A stretch of DNA of 9,450 bases from Spirochaetaceae bacterium (GTDB lineage Bacteria; Spirochaetota; Spirochaetia; Treponematales; Treponemataceae): the NCBI GenBank assembly GCA_031285525.1, contig JAITWB010000145.1:1-9450 (forward strand), in the 5' to 3' direction. A program made the position numbers and the translations under genes. Of the stretch, positions 1-5,550 are shown piece after piece (the stretch's first letter is position 1; every line of letters starts with the position of its first letter). A model generated the notes under the pieces. That model was not told the DNA's origin. It ran no database searches and saw only the letters and a list, made by a program, of their open reading frames with translations.

Positions 1-63
1 CTATATAACATTGTCACAATAAAAGTAAAGAGCTGTTTGACAAAAAAACGCAGGATGTCACTA

Positions 64-92
64 TTCAAAAATATCCATTTATGAACTATACT
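64..92 (+). promoter_or_regulatory. Predicted sigma-70 promoter of the lipoprotein gene
   Basis: TTCAAA (64-69) and TATACT (87-92) are separated by 17 bases, matching TTGACA/TATAAT at 4 of 6 and 5 of 6 positions. Transcription would begin near base 99, just ahead of the AGGAG Shine-Dalgarno sequence at 101-105, so the leader would be only about 14 bases. A perfect TTGACA at 37-42 is an alternative -35, but the bases 16-17 downstream (around 59-65) make only a poor -10. This is a prediction from motif match alone. Confidence 0.5.
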
Positions 93-112
93 TAAAAGAT
101 AGGAGCATTAAA

Positions 113-754
113 ATGAAGAAAATCGCTGTTTTACTTCTCGCTGTAGTACTTTTCACCGCCTGCGCATCAAAACCGGCAGAAGAGACCCCGGAACCGGTTC
201 CGGCGGAACCTGCGCCAAGCCCGGCGCCGGTTGCAGCTCCGGAGATTGTCAGTGGAGAGTGGAGAGAGATAGACGGTGGGTACACCCAATTTCTCTGCAA
301 TGATCCGGAGCTGACAGGGAATATATTCGTTAAACCCTTCGCTCCAGCCAACGAAAACGAATACGCAATAGAGGTACAAAAAATATCGGGTAACAATCAG
401 GGAGAATTCGGCATGATCTTCTGCGTCAACGAGACCAATCCGATTCTCTTCTATTTTGTGGGCATCGATATGAACGGGTATTTCTACATAGGAAAACGCA
501 CCGAGACGGAATGGCAGGAGATAATCGCCTGGCAGCCCGCAGATATGCTGAATATGGGAGCGGAAGCGGTCAATACGATTAAGGTCGTTCGGGACAACAA
601 CGATTTTTCCGTATTTTTCAATGACAGTGAAACAGCCAGCGCCGCCTTTACTGACACGGAGATGACCGGAACCCGGATAGGCTTCTACGCCCAAGTCACC
701 GGAGCATCATACGAAACCTTTCCTGATACCCCGGTGGATGTACGGTTCAAATAA
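113..754 (+). CDS. Putative lipoprotein, possible LamG-like beta-sandwich domain
   Basis: A 213-residue predicted lipoprotein. Residues 1-17 form a lipoprotein signal peptide: two lysines, a hydrophobic stretch, then LFTAC with Cys17 as the lipidated residue (spirochaete lipoboxes are known to be relaxed). Residues 18-45 are a Pro/Ala/Glu-rich tether. The rest is beta-strand-like, with alternating hydrophobic and aromatic residues and a closing segment containing RIGFYAQV and ending VDVRFK. This resembles the concanavalin-A-like (LamG / DUF1080-type) sandwich domains that bind or cleave glycans, but I see no catalytic motif and the family assignment is a guess. ATG at 113 has AGGAG 7 bases upstream. 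The stop lies one base from the stop of convergent gpsA, with no terminator between. It probably sits in the periplasm or on the outer membrane. Confidence 0.85.
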   Translation: MKKIAVLLLAVVLFTACASKPAEETPEPVPAEPAPSPAPVAAPEIVSGEWREIDGGYTQFLCNDPELTGNIFVKPFAPANENEYAIEVQKISGNNQGEFGMIFCVNETNPILFYFVGIDMNGYFYIGKRTETEWQEIIAWQPADMLNMGAEAVNTIKVVRDNNDFSVFFNDSETASAAFTDTEMTGTRIGFYAQVTGASYETFPDTPVDVRFK

Positions 755-755
755 C

Positions 756-1805
756 CTATTCTGCCAACAGTTCCTTAATAAAGGTCTGAGGGTCAACCTC
801 TCTGTTCAGGATACGATAGAGTCCTGAACAGATGGGCAGTTTCAGGTTATGCTGGCGGGTTACTTCGTGGACATATTTACATGCCACAGCGCCTTCAGGA
901 AGATAACCGATGTCCTGTATATGTGCTATTAAGTCATCCAGAGAGGTATAGGCGCCGAGGATGTTTTTTTTAACAATGTCGTGACCAAAGCGGCGGTTAC
1001 GGCCGTATTTACTGCGGCAGGTAACGTCCAGGTCCCCTACCCCGGCGATGGAAGTAAAGGTTTCGGCGTGGGTCGCACCCATTGCCACTCCGATGGTCTG
1101 CATCTCGTTTAGACCTGCGGCGAGGAGCAGGGATTCAGTGTTGTCCCCAAAGACAGGGGAGGTTTCCGACAGCGCATCGAGACAGCCAAAGGCTATGGCG
1201 ACAACGTTCTTCGCAGCGGCGCAGACCTGTACCCCCACCACATCGAAACTGGAAAAAACCATCATGCTTTTGGACTTTAACAGTTCCCGAAAAGCGATGG
1301 AATTCTTCGGGTTTTCGCTGGCGGCAATAAGCCCGGTTACCTTGCCCAGAGCGACCTCTTCGGCATGGCTGGGTCCTGAGATATATACCAGGTTTTTTTT
1401 GTATGACGCAGGAAGCACCTCTTCCAGTGTTTCAAGGATGAGTTTGGGTCCCGTAGGAGAAGGGATAAACCCCTTTGTCAGCACCCCGATACCGGTATTA
1501 CCCGCCGCAATGGAGGGAACATCGAGGATCTGGCGCACCGTTGAAGCGAGAAAGAGGGACGGGCTTGCGAGGATGATAAAATCCTTGTCTCCCGCAGCTT
1601 TCCTGATGTCCGCTGTTGCAGTCAGATTGGCAGGGAACTGAAAGCCGGACAGGTACTTCTCATTCGTATGAAGCTGATTTATCTCATCCGCAACCGCTGT
1701 CTCCAGAGCCCAAAGCTCCACAGAATGTCCCTCACGGGCGAGCGAAAAGGCTACCGCAGTACCCCACGCTCCGGCTCCGATAACGCCGATTGTCTTTTGT
1801 ACCAT
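756..1805 (-). CDS. gpsA: Glycerol-3-phosphate dehydrogenase [NAD(P)+]
   Basis: GpsA reduces dihydroxyacetone phosphate to sn-glycerol-3-phosphate in the cytoplasm, supplying the backbone for phospholipid synthesis. From ATG at 1805 it is 349 residues, normal for the family. Visible landmarks are the Rossmann nucleotide-binding loop GVIGAGAWGTA (7-17), TKG with Lys111, the ISGPSHAEEV segment (142-151), the catalytic-lysine segment AAAKNV (196-201, Lys199), GDNTES (220-225), and the substrate-binding GRNRRFG (268-274). A TTG three codons upstream (1812-1814) is in frame, but the AAGGAG Shine-Dalgarno (complement of 1815-1820) abuts it directly while standing 9 bases from the ATG, so the ATG is preferred. 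The gene has its own promoter and a leader carrying a partial tandem duplication. Its 3' end is convergent with the lipoprotein gene, one base apart. Confidence 0.97.
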   Translation of the reverse strand: MVQKTIGVIGAGAWGTAVAFSLAREGHSVELWALETAVADEINQLHTNEKYLSGFQFPANLTATADIRKAAGDKDFIILASPSLFLASTVRQILDVPSIAAGNTGIGVLTKGFIPSPTGPKLILETLEEVLPASYKKNLVYISGPSHAEEVALGKVTGLIAASENPKNSIAFRELLKSKSMMVFSSFDVVGVQVCAAAKNVVAIAFGCLDALSETSPVFGDNTESLLLAAGLNEMQTIGVAMGATHAETFTSIAGVGDLDVTCRSKYGRNRRFGHDIVKKNILGAYTSLDDLIAHIQDIGYLPEGAVACKYVHEVTRQHNLKLPICSGLYRILNREVDPQTFIKELLAE

Positions 1806-1813
1806 ATCCTGCA

Positions 1814-1873
1814 ACTCCTTAGTGTCTTTCCGTCCAACCGGAGGCGAAGCCCCACTCCTTAGTATCTTTCCGT
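1814..1873 (-). repeat. 40-base-period tandem repeat (1.5 copies) carrying the gpsA Shine-Dalgarno
   Basis: ACTCCTTAGTGTCTTTCCGT (1814-1833) recurs at 1854-1873 with a single A/G difference, exactly 40 bases away. The spacer (1834-1853) contains, on the minus strand, GGGGC-TTC-GCCTC, able to form a short hairpin with one G-U pair. Read in the gpsA direction both copies contain AAGGAG. The gpsA-proximal copy is the Shine-Dalgarno actually used. The distal copy starts about where the predicted transcript starts. Confidence 0.85.
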
Positions 1874-1876
1874 TTT

Positions 1877-1885
1877 ATTATACCA
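1877..1885 (-). promoter_or_regulatory. Predicted extended -10 promoter of gpsA
   Basis: On the minus strand this reads TGGTATAAT, a perfect -10 hexamer with the TGN extension, which can compensate for a poor -35 (the bases 17 upstream fall in a T-rich stretch and do not match). Transcription would start near 1870 and give a leader of about 65 bases containing the repeated Shine-Dalgarno element. The promoter lies immediately downstream of the predicted ndk terminator, supporting separate transcription of gpsA. Confidence 0.6.
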
Positions 1886-1891
1886 TATCAC

Positions 1892-1916
1892 GAAAAAAGA
1901 AAAAGCTGTCTTTTTA
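1892..1916 (-). terminator. Weak intrinsic terminator after ndk
   Basis: In the minus-strand transcript AAAAAG (1915-1910), loop ACAG, and CTTTTT (1905-1900) form a 6-bp AT-rich stem, followed by C and a run of six U (1898-1893). The tract is right but the stem is weak, so termination may be partial and ndk transcripts may read into gpsA. Confidence 0.4.
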
Positions 1917-1926
1917 CACAGATTCT

Positions 1927-2370
1927 CTAAAACCACTGGGCAAGTTCATCTGTCCAGGTCACTATCTCTTCGGGTTTGAAAAACAGTGCAGCTTCCCGCT
2001 CCCCGCTTTCGGCGGAATCGGAGGCATGGATAATATTGTGGGGCGTATGCAGGCAGAAGTCGCCCCGGATCGTCCCCGCAGCCGCATCCTGCACACAGGT
2101 GGTTCCCACCAGTTTGCGAACCAGCATGGTACACTCATCGGCAGCCCATACCATGGCGATAACCGGACCGGATGTAATATATCCTATCAGATGATCATAA
2201 AAATGCTTTCCCTTATGTTCCTGATAATGCTTCGCAGCCAATTCCTCAGGAATGGTCATCATCTTCATAGCGACAAGCTGAAGCCCCTTTCTCTCAAGCC
2301 GGGAAATAATCTCTCCGACTATTCTCCGGTTTATCACACCCGGCTTCAGCATAACAAAACACTTTTCCAT
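1927..2370 (-). CDS. ndk: Nucleoside diphosphate kinase
   Basis: Ndk moves the terminal phosphate of ATP onto other (deoxy)nucleoside diphosphates through a phosphohistidine, balancing cytoplasmic NTP and dNTP pools. From ATG at 2370 the protein has 147 residues, typical for bacterial Ndk. It begins MEKCFVMLKPG with the conserved Lys9, has the GTIRGDF segment (99-105), and carries the active-site motif NIIHASDSAESGERE (112-126) with the phosphorylated His115. An in-frame TTG 15 bases upstream (2385) is rejected because the likely Shine-Dalgarno GAGG overlaps that codon and is correctly placed, 9 bases before the ATG. It is transcribed in the same direction as the malic enzyme gene but separated from it by palindromic repeats and an AT-rich stretch (2371-2418) that could hold a promoter; no hexamer pair there is convincing. 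A weak terminator follows. Confidence 0.97.
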   Translation of the reverse strand: MEKCFVMLKPGVINRRIVGEIISRLERKGLQLVAMKMMTIPEELAAKHYQEHKGKHFYDHLIGYITSGPVIAMVWAADECTMLVRKLVGTTCVQDAAAGTIRGDFCLHTPHNIIHASDSAESGEREAALFFKPEEIVTWTDELAQWF

Positions 2371-2418
2371 ACAATAATACCTCAAATTACGTTAATATAA
2401 TACAAATATATACATTCT

Positions 2419-2467
2419 GCGCTTTAGTAAGCGCCGCATTAATTAGCGCCGCGCTTTAGTAAGCGCC
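2419..2467. repeat. Tandem palindromic repeat overlapping the malic enzyme stop
   Basis: The 17-mer GCGCTTTAGTAAGCGCC occurs at 2419-2435 and, identically, at 2451-2467, a 32-base period. Each begins with a perfect palindromic hairpin (GCGCTT-TAGT-AAGCGC). A shared GCGCCGC (2431-2437, 2446-2452) lies between. The right copy is inside the malic enzyme reading frame and the left copy lies just past its stop codon. On the minus strand no U-run follows, so it is not a classical terminator, although it could stabilise the 3' end of the message. It may be a dispersed REP-like element. Confidence 0.85.
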
Positions 2468-3941
2468 TCGCTTTCCGTATCTCCGCAACCGCCTTATCGA
2501 AGGCGCTCTGGAGCAGATCCTGAGGCAAGTCAGGAATACAACCGCTCGACACAAGGGCTTGGGTAGACTTTCGAGCCAACAGAATATCGTTGAAAGCCTG
2601 AGTATAGGCATCCTCTCTGCTGATATGCAGCCGGGCAACCCCTTCTGCAATGGCGATCTGGGTAATATCCGCAGCCTCCCGGGCAAAAACTTCCGTGTCC
2701 TTCATGGAAGGCACGATCCGATCCGGGGTAAGCCCTGTCTCACGGGTATATTCCGCTATGGAATGGGCGCAGCCCACCGCCATGGTATCGGTTATCTTGC
2801 TCGCCCGGCAAAGGAGCGCCCCTTTGAGTATTCCGGGAAAGCACACTGAATTGTTCACCTGGTTCGGGAAGTCCCCGCGGCCAGTGGCGACGATAAAGGC
2901 TCCCGCCTCTTTTGCGTCATGGGGCCATATCTCAGGAACCGGGTTGGCGCAGGCAAAGACAATTGCCTTTTCCGCCATCGAGGATATCCATTCCTTCTGT
3001 ACCGTATCCGGTCCGGGACGGGAGAAGGCGATAAGCACATCCGCCCCTTTGAGGGCATCTGAGGGGGTATTTACACTGTCAGGATTGGTTTCCCGGCAGA
3101 GCTTCCACTGCCGGTAGTAGAGGGGATTGTCCCGCATATCGGCTCTTCCCTGGTGAAGCCCGCCGTGTTCATCCAGGAGGGTCAATAGAGCCGGGTTGCC
3201 GCCGTCTGCGAGGATGAGTTCCGCCACGGAAGTATTCGACGCACCCGCGCCAAGGAGGACTATCTTCGCCTCAGAGAGGGTTTTTCCCGCCAAAGAGAGG
3301 GCATTGAGCAGCGCCGCCAGTACGATGGTTGCCGTACCCTGGGCATCATCGTGCCACACCGGGATATCGCAGGAGTTACGCAGTTCATCCAGCACCCGAA
3401 AGCATCCGGGCTGGCTTATGTCTTCCAGGTTTATCGCCCCGAATGAGGGCTGCACCATTTTCACAAAATCGATTATTTTTTGCGGATCGTGAGATCCGCC
3501 CGGAGACTGGGTTCCATCTTCAAGCCGGGAATCGATACAAAGCGGTACCGCATCAATTCCTCCGAGATACTTCATCAGCAGCGCCTTTCCTTCCATAACA
3601 CCGAGTCCGCCGGGAGGGGTACAATCCCCGTCACCAAGCACCCGGGTGGAGTCTGATACCACCGCCACCATATTCCCCCGCCGGGAGAGTTCAAAAGAAG
3701 CGTTATTGTCATCCCGTATCGTGGTAGAGACCGCAGAAACCCCGGGAGTATACCAGACATTAAACCAATCAAAGCCATAGAGACAACACGCCGGAAGAGT
3801 CTGCATCTTCCCCTGATAATAACGGTGGGCAAGAAGCGACGCTTCACGGAGAAAAAGAGTCTTTGCAGCAGCTGTATCGGCTTCTGAAAAATCCGCCGGA
3901 AGAGCTTTTATATACTCATCCGGTGAAAACAATGCATTCAT
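2439..3941 (-). CDS. Malic enzyme (oxaloacetate-decarboxylating malate dehydrogenase)
   Basis: A cytoplasmic enzyme converting malate to pyruvate and CO2 with reduction of NAD(P). From ATG at 3941 it is 500 residues. The N-terminal malic domain has the catalytic tyrosine in WYTPGVS (Tyr64) and the lysine segment GVMEGKALLMKYL (114-126, Lys119). Metal-binding acids lie in INLEDI (170-175) and WHDDAQGTA (196-204). The NAD-binding domain has GAGASN (231-236), an acidic residue at Asp257 that suggests NAD over NADP, CANPVPEIWP (331-340) and DFPNQVNNSVCFPGILKGAL (357-376). A GTG-initiated form 35 codons longer, starting at 4046, is unlikely: the extra residues are hydrophobic, unlike the family, and would overlap the opposite gene's promoter. 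No Shine-Dalgarno precedes the ATG; a -10-like element ends 6 bases before it, suggesting a leaderless mRNA. The last nine residues are written by a palindromic repeat. Confidence 0.95.
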   Translation of the reverse strand: MNALFSPDEYIKALPADFSEADTAAAKTLFLREASLLAHRYYQGKMQTLPACCLYGFDWFNVWYTPGVSAVSTTIRDDNNASFELSRRGNMVAVVSDSTRVLGDGDCTPPGGLGVMEGKALLMKYLGGIDAVPLCIDSRLEDGTQSPGGSHDPQKIIDFVKMVQPSFGAINLEDISQPGCFRVLDELRNSCDIPVWHDDAQGTATIVLAALLNALSLAGKTLSEAKIVLLGAGASNTSVAELILADGGNPALLTLLDEHGGLHQGRADMRDNPLYYRQWKLCRETNPDSVNTPSDALKGADVLIAFSRPGPDTVQKEWISSMAEKAIVFACANPVPEIWPHDAKEAGAFIVATGRGDFPNQVNNSVCFPGILKGALLCRASKITDTMAVGCAHSIAEYTRETGLTPDRIVPSMKDTEVFAREAADITQIAIAEGVARLHISREDAYTQAFNDILLARKSTQALVSSGCIPDLPQDLLQSAFDKAVAEIRKARRLLKRGAN

Positions 3942-3947
3942 TAGAAG

Positions 3948-3976
3948 ATAGTAGCAATATATACGCTTTTCTGCAA
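3948..3976 (-). promoter_or_regulatory. Predicted promoter of the malic enzyme gene, leaderless
   Basis: Minus strand: TTGCAG (3976-3971), 17 bases, then TACTAT (3953-3948) preceded by TGC, an extended -10. The -10 ends 6 bases before ATG at 3941, so transcription would start on or within a base or two of the start codon. An overlapping TATATT (3961-3956) is an alternative -10 giving a leader of about 8 bases. Hexamer matches are moderate (3 of 6 and 4 of 6). Confidence 0.4.
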
Positions 3977-4008
3977 GAAGGGATGATGGGAGTAGTGACA
4001 GAAACAGA

Positions 4009-4037
4009 TTGACAATAAAAAGGGACAACTCTATAGT
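4009..4037 (+). promoter_or_regulatory. Near-consensus sigma-70 promoter of the zinc-ribbon gene
   Basis: TTGACA (4009-4014), a 17-base spacer, and TATAGT (4032-4037): a perfect -35, ideal spacing, and 5 of 6 at -10. The ATG of the next gene is at 4049, only 11 bases past the -10, so the 5' leader is at most about 5 bases and contains no Shine-Dalgarno. It faces away from the malic enzyme promoter in the same 107-base intergenic region. Confidence 0.7.
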
Positions 4038-4048
4038 AAAAAACACCT

Positions 4049-4498
4049 ATGAACTTATCGATTATTATTCTGTTTTTTCTTGTTCTCATCACTTTTATAC
4101 TGCTCTGGAGGCTTTTTTTCTATTCTGCCCCTCGTACAGGAAAGAAAAAAGACCCAGCCGCTCCTGCTTCTGAGGGCAAACGGGGCGATCCCGGGAGATG
4201 TCCCCTGTGCAACTCGGCGCTTATTGGAGGAGAGCAGATACAATCGACGGTGTATTCCGGGGGAGATGAACAGGATAGGGTATGTCATATCACCGGATGC
4301 CCCCACTGCCTTCCTTCGGGCAAAAAAACGTCAGACAGGACGAATCCGGACTGCGAACGGCTCTGTCCGGTCTGCGGGCAAAAGGTTCCTCCCGAGGGAT
4401 ATCTCCGGGCGCGGCTCTTTCTGCGTAAAAACGGCTCCAGACACGTCCATATAACGGGCTGTTCCGAATGTTACAAAGCCCGGCACAGCAAAGAATAA
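4049..4498 (+). CDS. Membrane-anchored protein with two tandem zinc ribbons, function unknown
   Basis: A 149-residue protein I cannot name. Residues 4-25 are one strongly hydrophobic helix, followed by basic residues (GKKK, 31-34), which suggests an N-terminal anchor with the rest in the cytoplasm. A polar linker leads to two related cysteine modules. The first has CPLC (51-54) and CHITGCPHC (79-87). The second has CPVC (106-109) and HVHITGCSEC (132-141). Each is CPxC, roughly 23-24 residues, then HITGCxxC, so the C-terminal half is an internal duplication and each half should bind one zinc. No other catalytic motif is visible. The ATG at 4049 has no Shine-Dalgarno and no alternative start nearby; with the promoter so close the mRNA is probably leaderless. 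It is followed 71 bases later by flaB, which has its own promoter, so a flagellar role is only a possibility. Confidence 0.85.
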   Translation: MNLSIIILFFLVLITFILLWRLFFYSAPRTGKKKDPAAPASEGKRGDPGRCPLCNSALIGGEQIQSTVYSGGDEQDRVCHITGCPHCLPSGKKTSDRTNPDCERLCPVCGQKVPPEGYLRARLFLRKNGSRHVHITGCSECYKARHSKE

Positions 4499-4506
4499 AA
4501 AAAGGT

Positions 4507-4532
4507 TAAGTCCTCTTCTCCATAACCGATAT
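4507..4532 (+). promoter_or_regulatory. Predicted sigma-28 (FliA) flagellar promoter of flaB
   Basis: TAAG (4507-4510), 14 bases, ACCGATAT (4525-4532). The established sigma-28 consensus is TAAA, about 15 bases, GCCGATAA; the match is 3 of 4 and 6 of 8 with the diagnostic CCGATA core intact. No good sigma-70 pair is seen here. Transcription would begin near 4539 and leave a leader of about 31 bases. Late flagellar genes in treponemes are known to use this sigma factor. Confidence 0.75.
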
Positions 4533-4556
4533 TAATATTAGCTGACAAGAGTAATG

Positions 4557-4565
4557 GGAGGAGGA
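4557..4565 (+). promoter_or_regulatory. Strong flaB ribosome binding site with three GGA triplets
   Basis: GGAGGAGGA lies 4 bases before the flaB ATG (4570) and gives extensive complementarity to the 16S rRNA 3' end, consistent with very high flagellin output. The three consecutive GGA triplets are also the core of CsrA binding sites. In Borrelia CsrA is known to repress flaB translation, so the same control is possible here, by inference. Confidence 0.7.
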
Positions 4566-4569
4566 CCGT

Positions 4570-5430
4570 ATGGTTATCAATCACAATTTAAGCGCTATGT
4601 TCTCACAGAGAACTCTCACCAACACCAATGCTGCCACTGGCTCAAGCATGGAAAAGTTATCTTCCGGGATGAAAATCAATAGGGCCGGAGATGATGCATC
4701 AGGACTTGCTGTTTCCGAAAAAATGCGGAGCCAGATTCGCGGTTTGAATCAGGCCGCAACAAATACGCAGAACGGTATATCATTTATTCAGACCACCGAG
4801 GGATATCTCAACGAAACCACCGAGATCCTTCAGCGGCTCCGGGAACTGGCTGTTCAGTCTTCCAACGGTATCTATACCGATGAGGACAGAATGCAGATAC
4901 AGGTTGAAGTATCCCAGCTCGTTTCTGAAGTAGACCGCATTGCAAGCCACGCCCAGTTTAACGGCATGAATATGCTTACCGGACGGTTCGCTCAGGATAA
5001 CGGAACAAACGATGTGACCGCTTCAATGTGGCTTCATATCGGCGCCAATATGGATCAGCGGGTACAGGTATTTATCGGTACCATGACCGCTTCCGCACTG
5101 GGACTTCAGCAGCTCGGCAACGAGGAGAAGCTGAACCTCGAAAACCCCGCCAATGCAAACCGGGCAATCGGTACGCTGGACGAGGCTCTCAAGAAGGTAA
5201 ACAAGCAGCGGGGAGATCTCGGCGGATACCAGAACAGACTGGAACACGCCTTTAACGGCATCAATGCCGGAGCTGAAAACCTGCAGGCTGCTGAGTCACG
5301 GATTCGTGACACCGATATGGCGAAGGAAATGGTTGAACTTACCAAGAACCAGGTTCTCACCCAGGCAGGAACCGCTATTCTGGCACAGGCAAATCAGTCT
5401 ACCCAGAGCGTCCTGAGCCTGCTCCAGTAA
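4570..5430 (+). CDS. flaB: Flagellar filament core protein FlaB (periplasmic flagellin)
   Basis: FlaB subunits form the core of the spirochaete periplasmic flagellar filament. The 286-residue protein has no signal peptide, as expected for export by the flagellar type III apparatus. Residues 1-140 form the N-terminal D0/D1 helices, starting [11 protein letters not shown], with the flagellin signatures [20 protein letters not shown] and SQIRGLNQA and the [10 protein letters not shown] turn. Residues 141-195 are a short middle region with the spirochaete-type [13 protein letters not shown] segment instead of the large D2/D3 domains of enteric flagellins. Residues 196-286 form the C-terminal D1/D0 helices with [26 protein letters not shown] and a C-terminus ending VLSLLQ. 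Treponemes carry several flaB paralogues and I cannot tell which this is. It is transcribed alone from a sigma-28-like promoter and closed by a strong terminator. Confidence 0.97.
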   Translation: MVINHNLSAMFSQRTLTNTNAATGSSMEKLSSGMKINRAGDDASGLAVSEKMRSQIRGLNQAATNTQNGISFIQTTEGYLNETTEILQRLRELAVQSSNGIYTDEDRMQIQVEVSQLVSEVDRIASHAQFNGMNMLTGRFAQDNGTNDVTASMWLHIGANMDQRVQVFIGTMTASALGLQQLGNEEKLNLENPANANRAIGTLDEALKKVNKQRGDLGGYQNRLEHAFNGINAGAENLQAAESRIRDTDMAKEMVELTKNQVLTQAGTAILAQANQSTQSVLSLLQ

Positions 5431-5453
5431 ATAGCAGGAGACCTTATGGTATC

Positions 5454-5500
5454 AAAAAGCCGATTTTTTTCTATATATATAGAGGAAAAATCGGCTTTTT
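5454..5500 (+). terminator. Strong intrinsic terminator after flaB
   Basis: AAAAAGCCGATTTTT (5454-5468) pairs perfectly over 15 bp with AAAAATCGGCTTTTT (5486-5500). The intervening loop holds a second palindrome, TCTATATATATAGA (5470-5483), that extends the hairpin. The right arm ends in a T-run, as needed on the plus strand; the left arm's A-run would serve the minus strand equally, though no minus-strand gene needs it. It insulates the following gene from flagellin transcription. Confidence 0.93.
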
Positions 5501-5513
5501 CTTATTACCGTTA

Positions 5514-5542
5514 TTGCAAGCCTTTCAAAGGCAACATATAAT
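5514..5542 (+). promoter_or_regulatory. Predicted sigma-70 promoter, leaderless, of the 568-residue gene
   Basis: TTGCAA (5514-5519), 17 bases, and a perfect TATAAT (5537-5542). The ATG is at 5551, 8 bases past the -10, so transcription would start at or one to two bases before the start codon. No Shine-Dalgarno is visible. The promoter sits directly behind the flaB terminator. Confidence 0.65.
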
Positions 5543-5550
5543 CAATTCTG

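Noticed and set aside
10..20. Small palindrome ATTGTCACAAT at the left edge
   Set aside because: Arms of only 5 bases are expected by chance; it is not placed over either predicted promoter.
1048..1641. Long plus-strand open frame (197 codons) opposite gpsA
   Set aside because: It lies wholly antisense to a gene with clear family motifs, has no ribosome binding site, and its product looks like no protein family.
1806..1862. Leader peptide from the upstream Shine-Dalgarno copy before gpsA
   Set aside because: The possible GTG/TTG starts are badly spaced and the frame runs out of phase into gpsA without regulatory codons.
2419..2467. Reading the two palindromes as a CRISPR-like array or an intrinsic terminator
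   Set aside because: There are only two units with a 15-base gap, no cas genes, and no U-run following on the transcribed minus strand.
3942..4046. GTG-initiated N-terminal extension of the malic enzyme
   Set aside because: It would add 35 hydrophobic residues not typical of the family, has no Shine-Dalgarno, and covers the promoter of the opposite gene.
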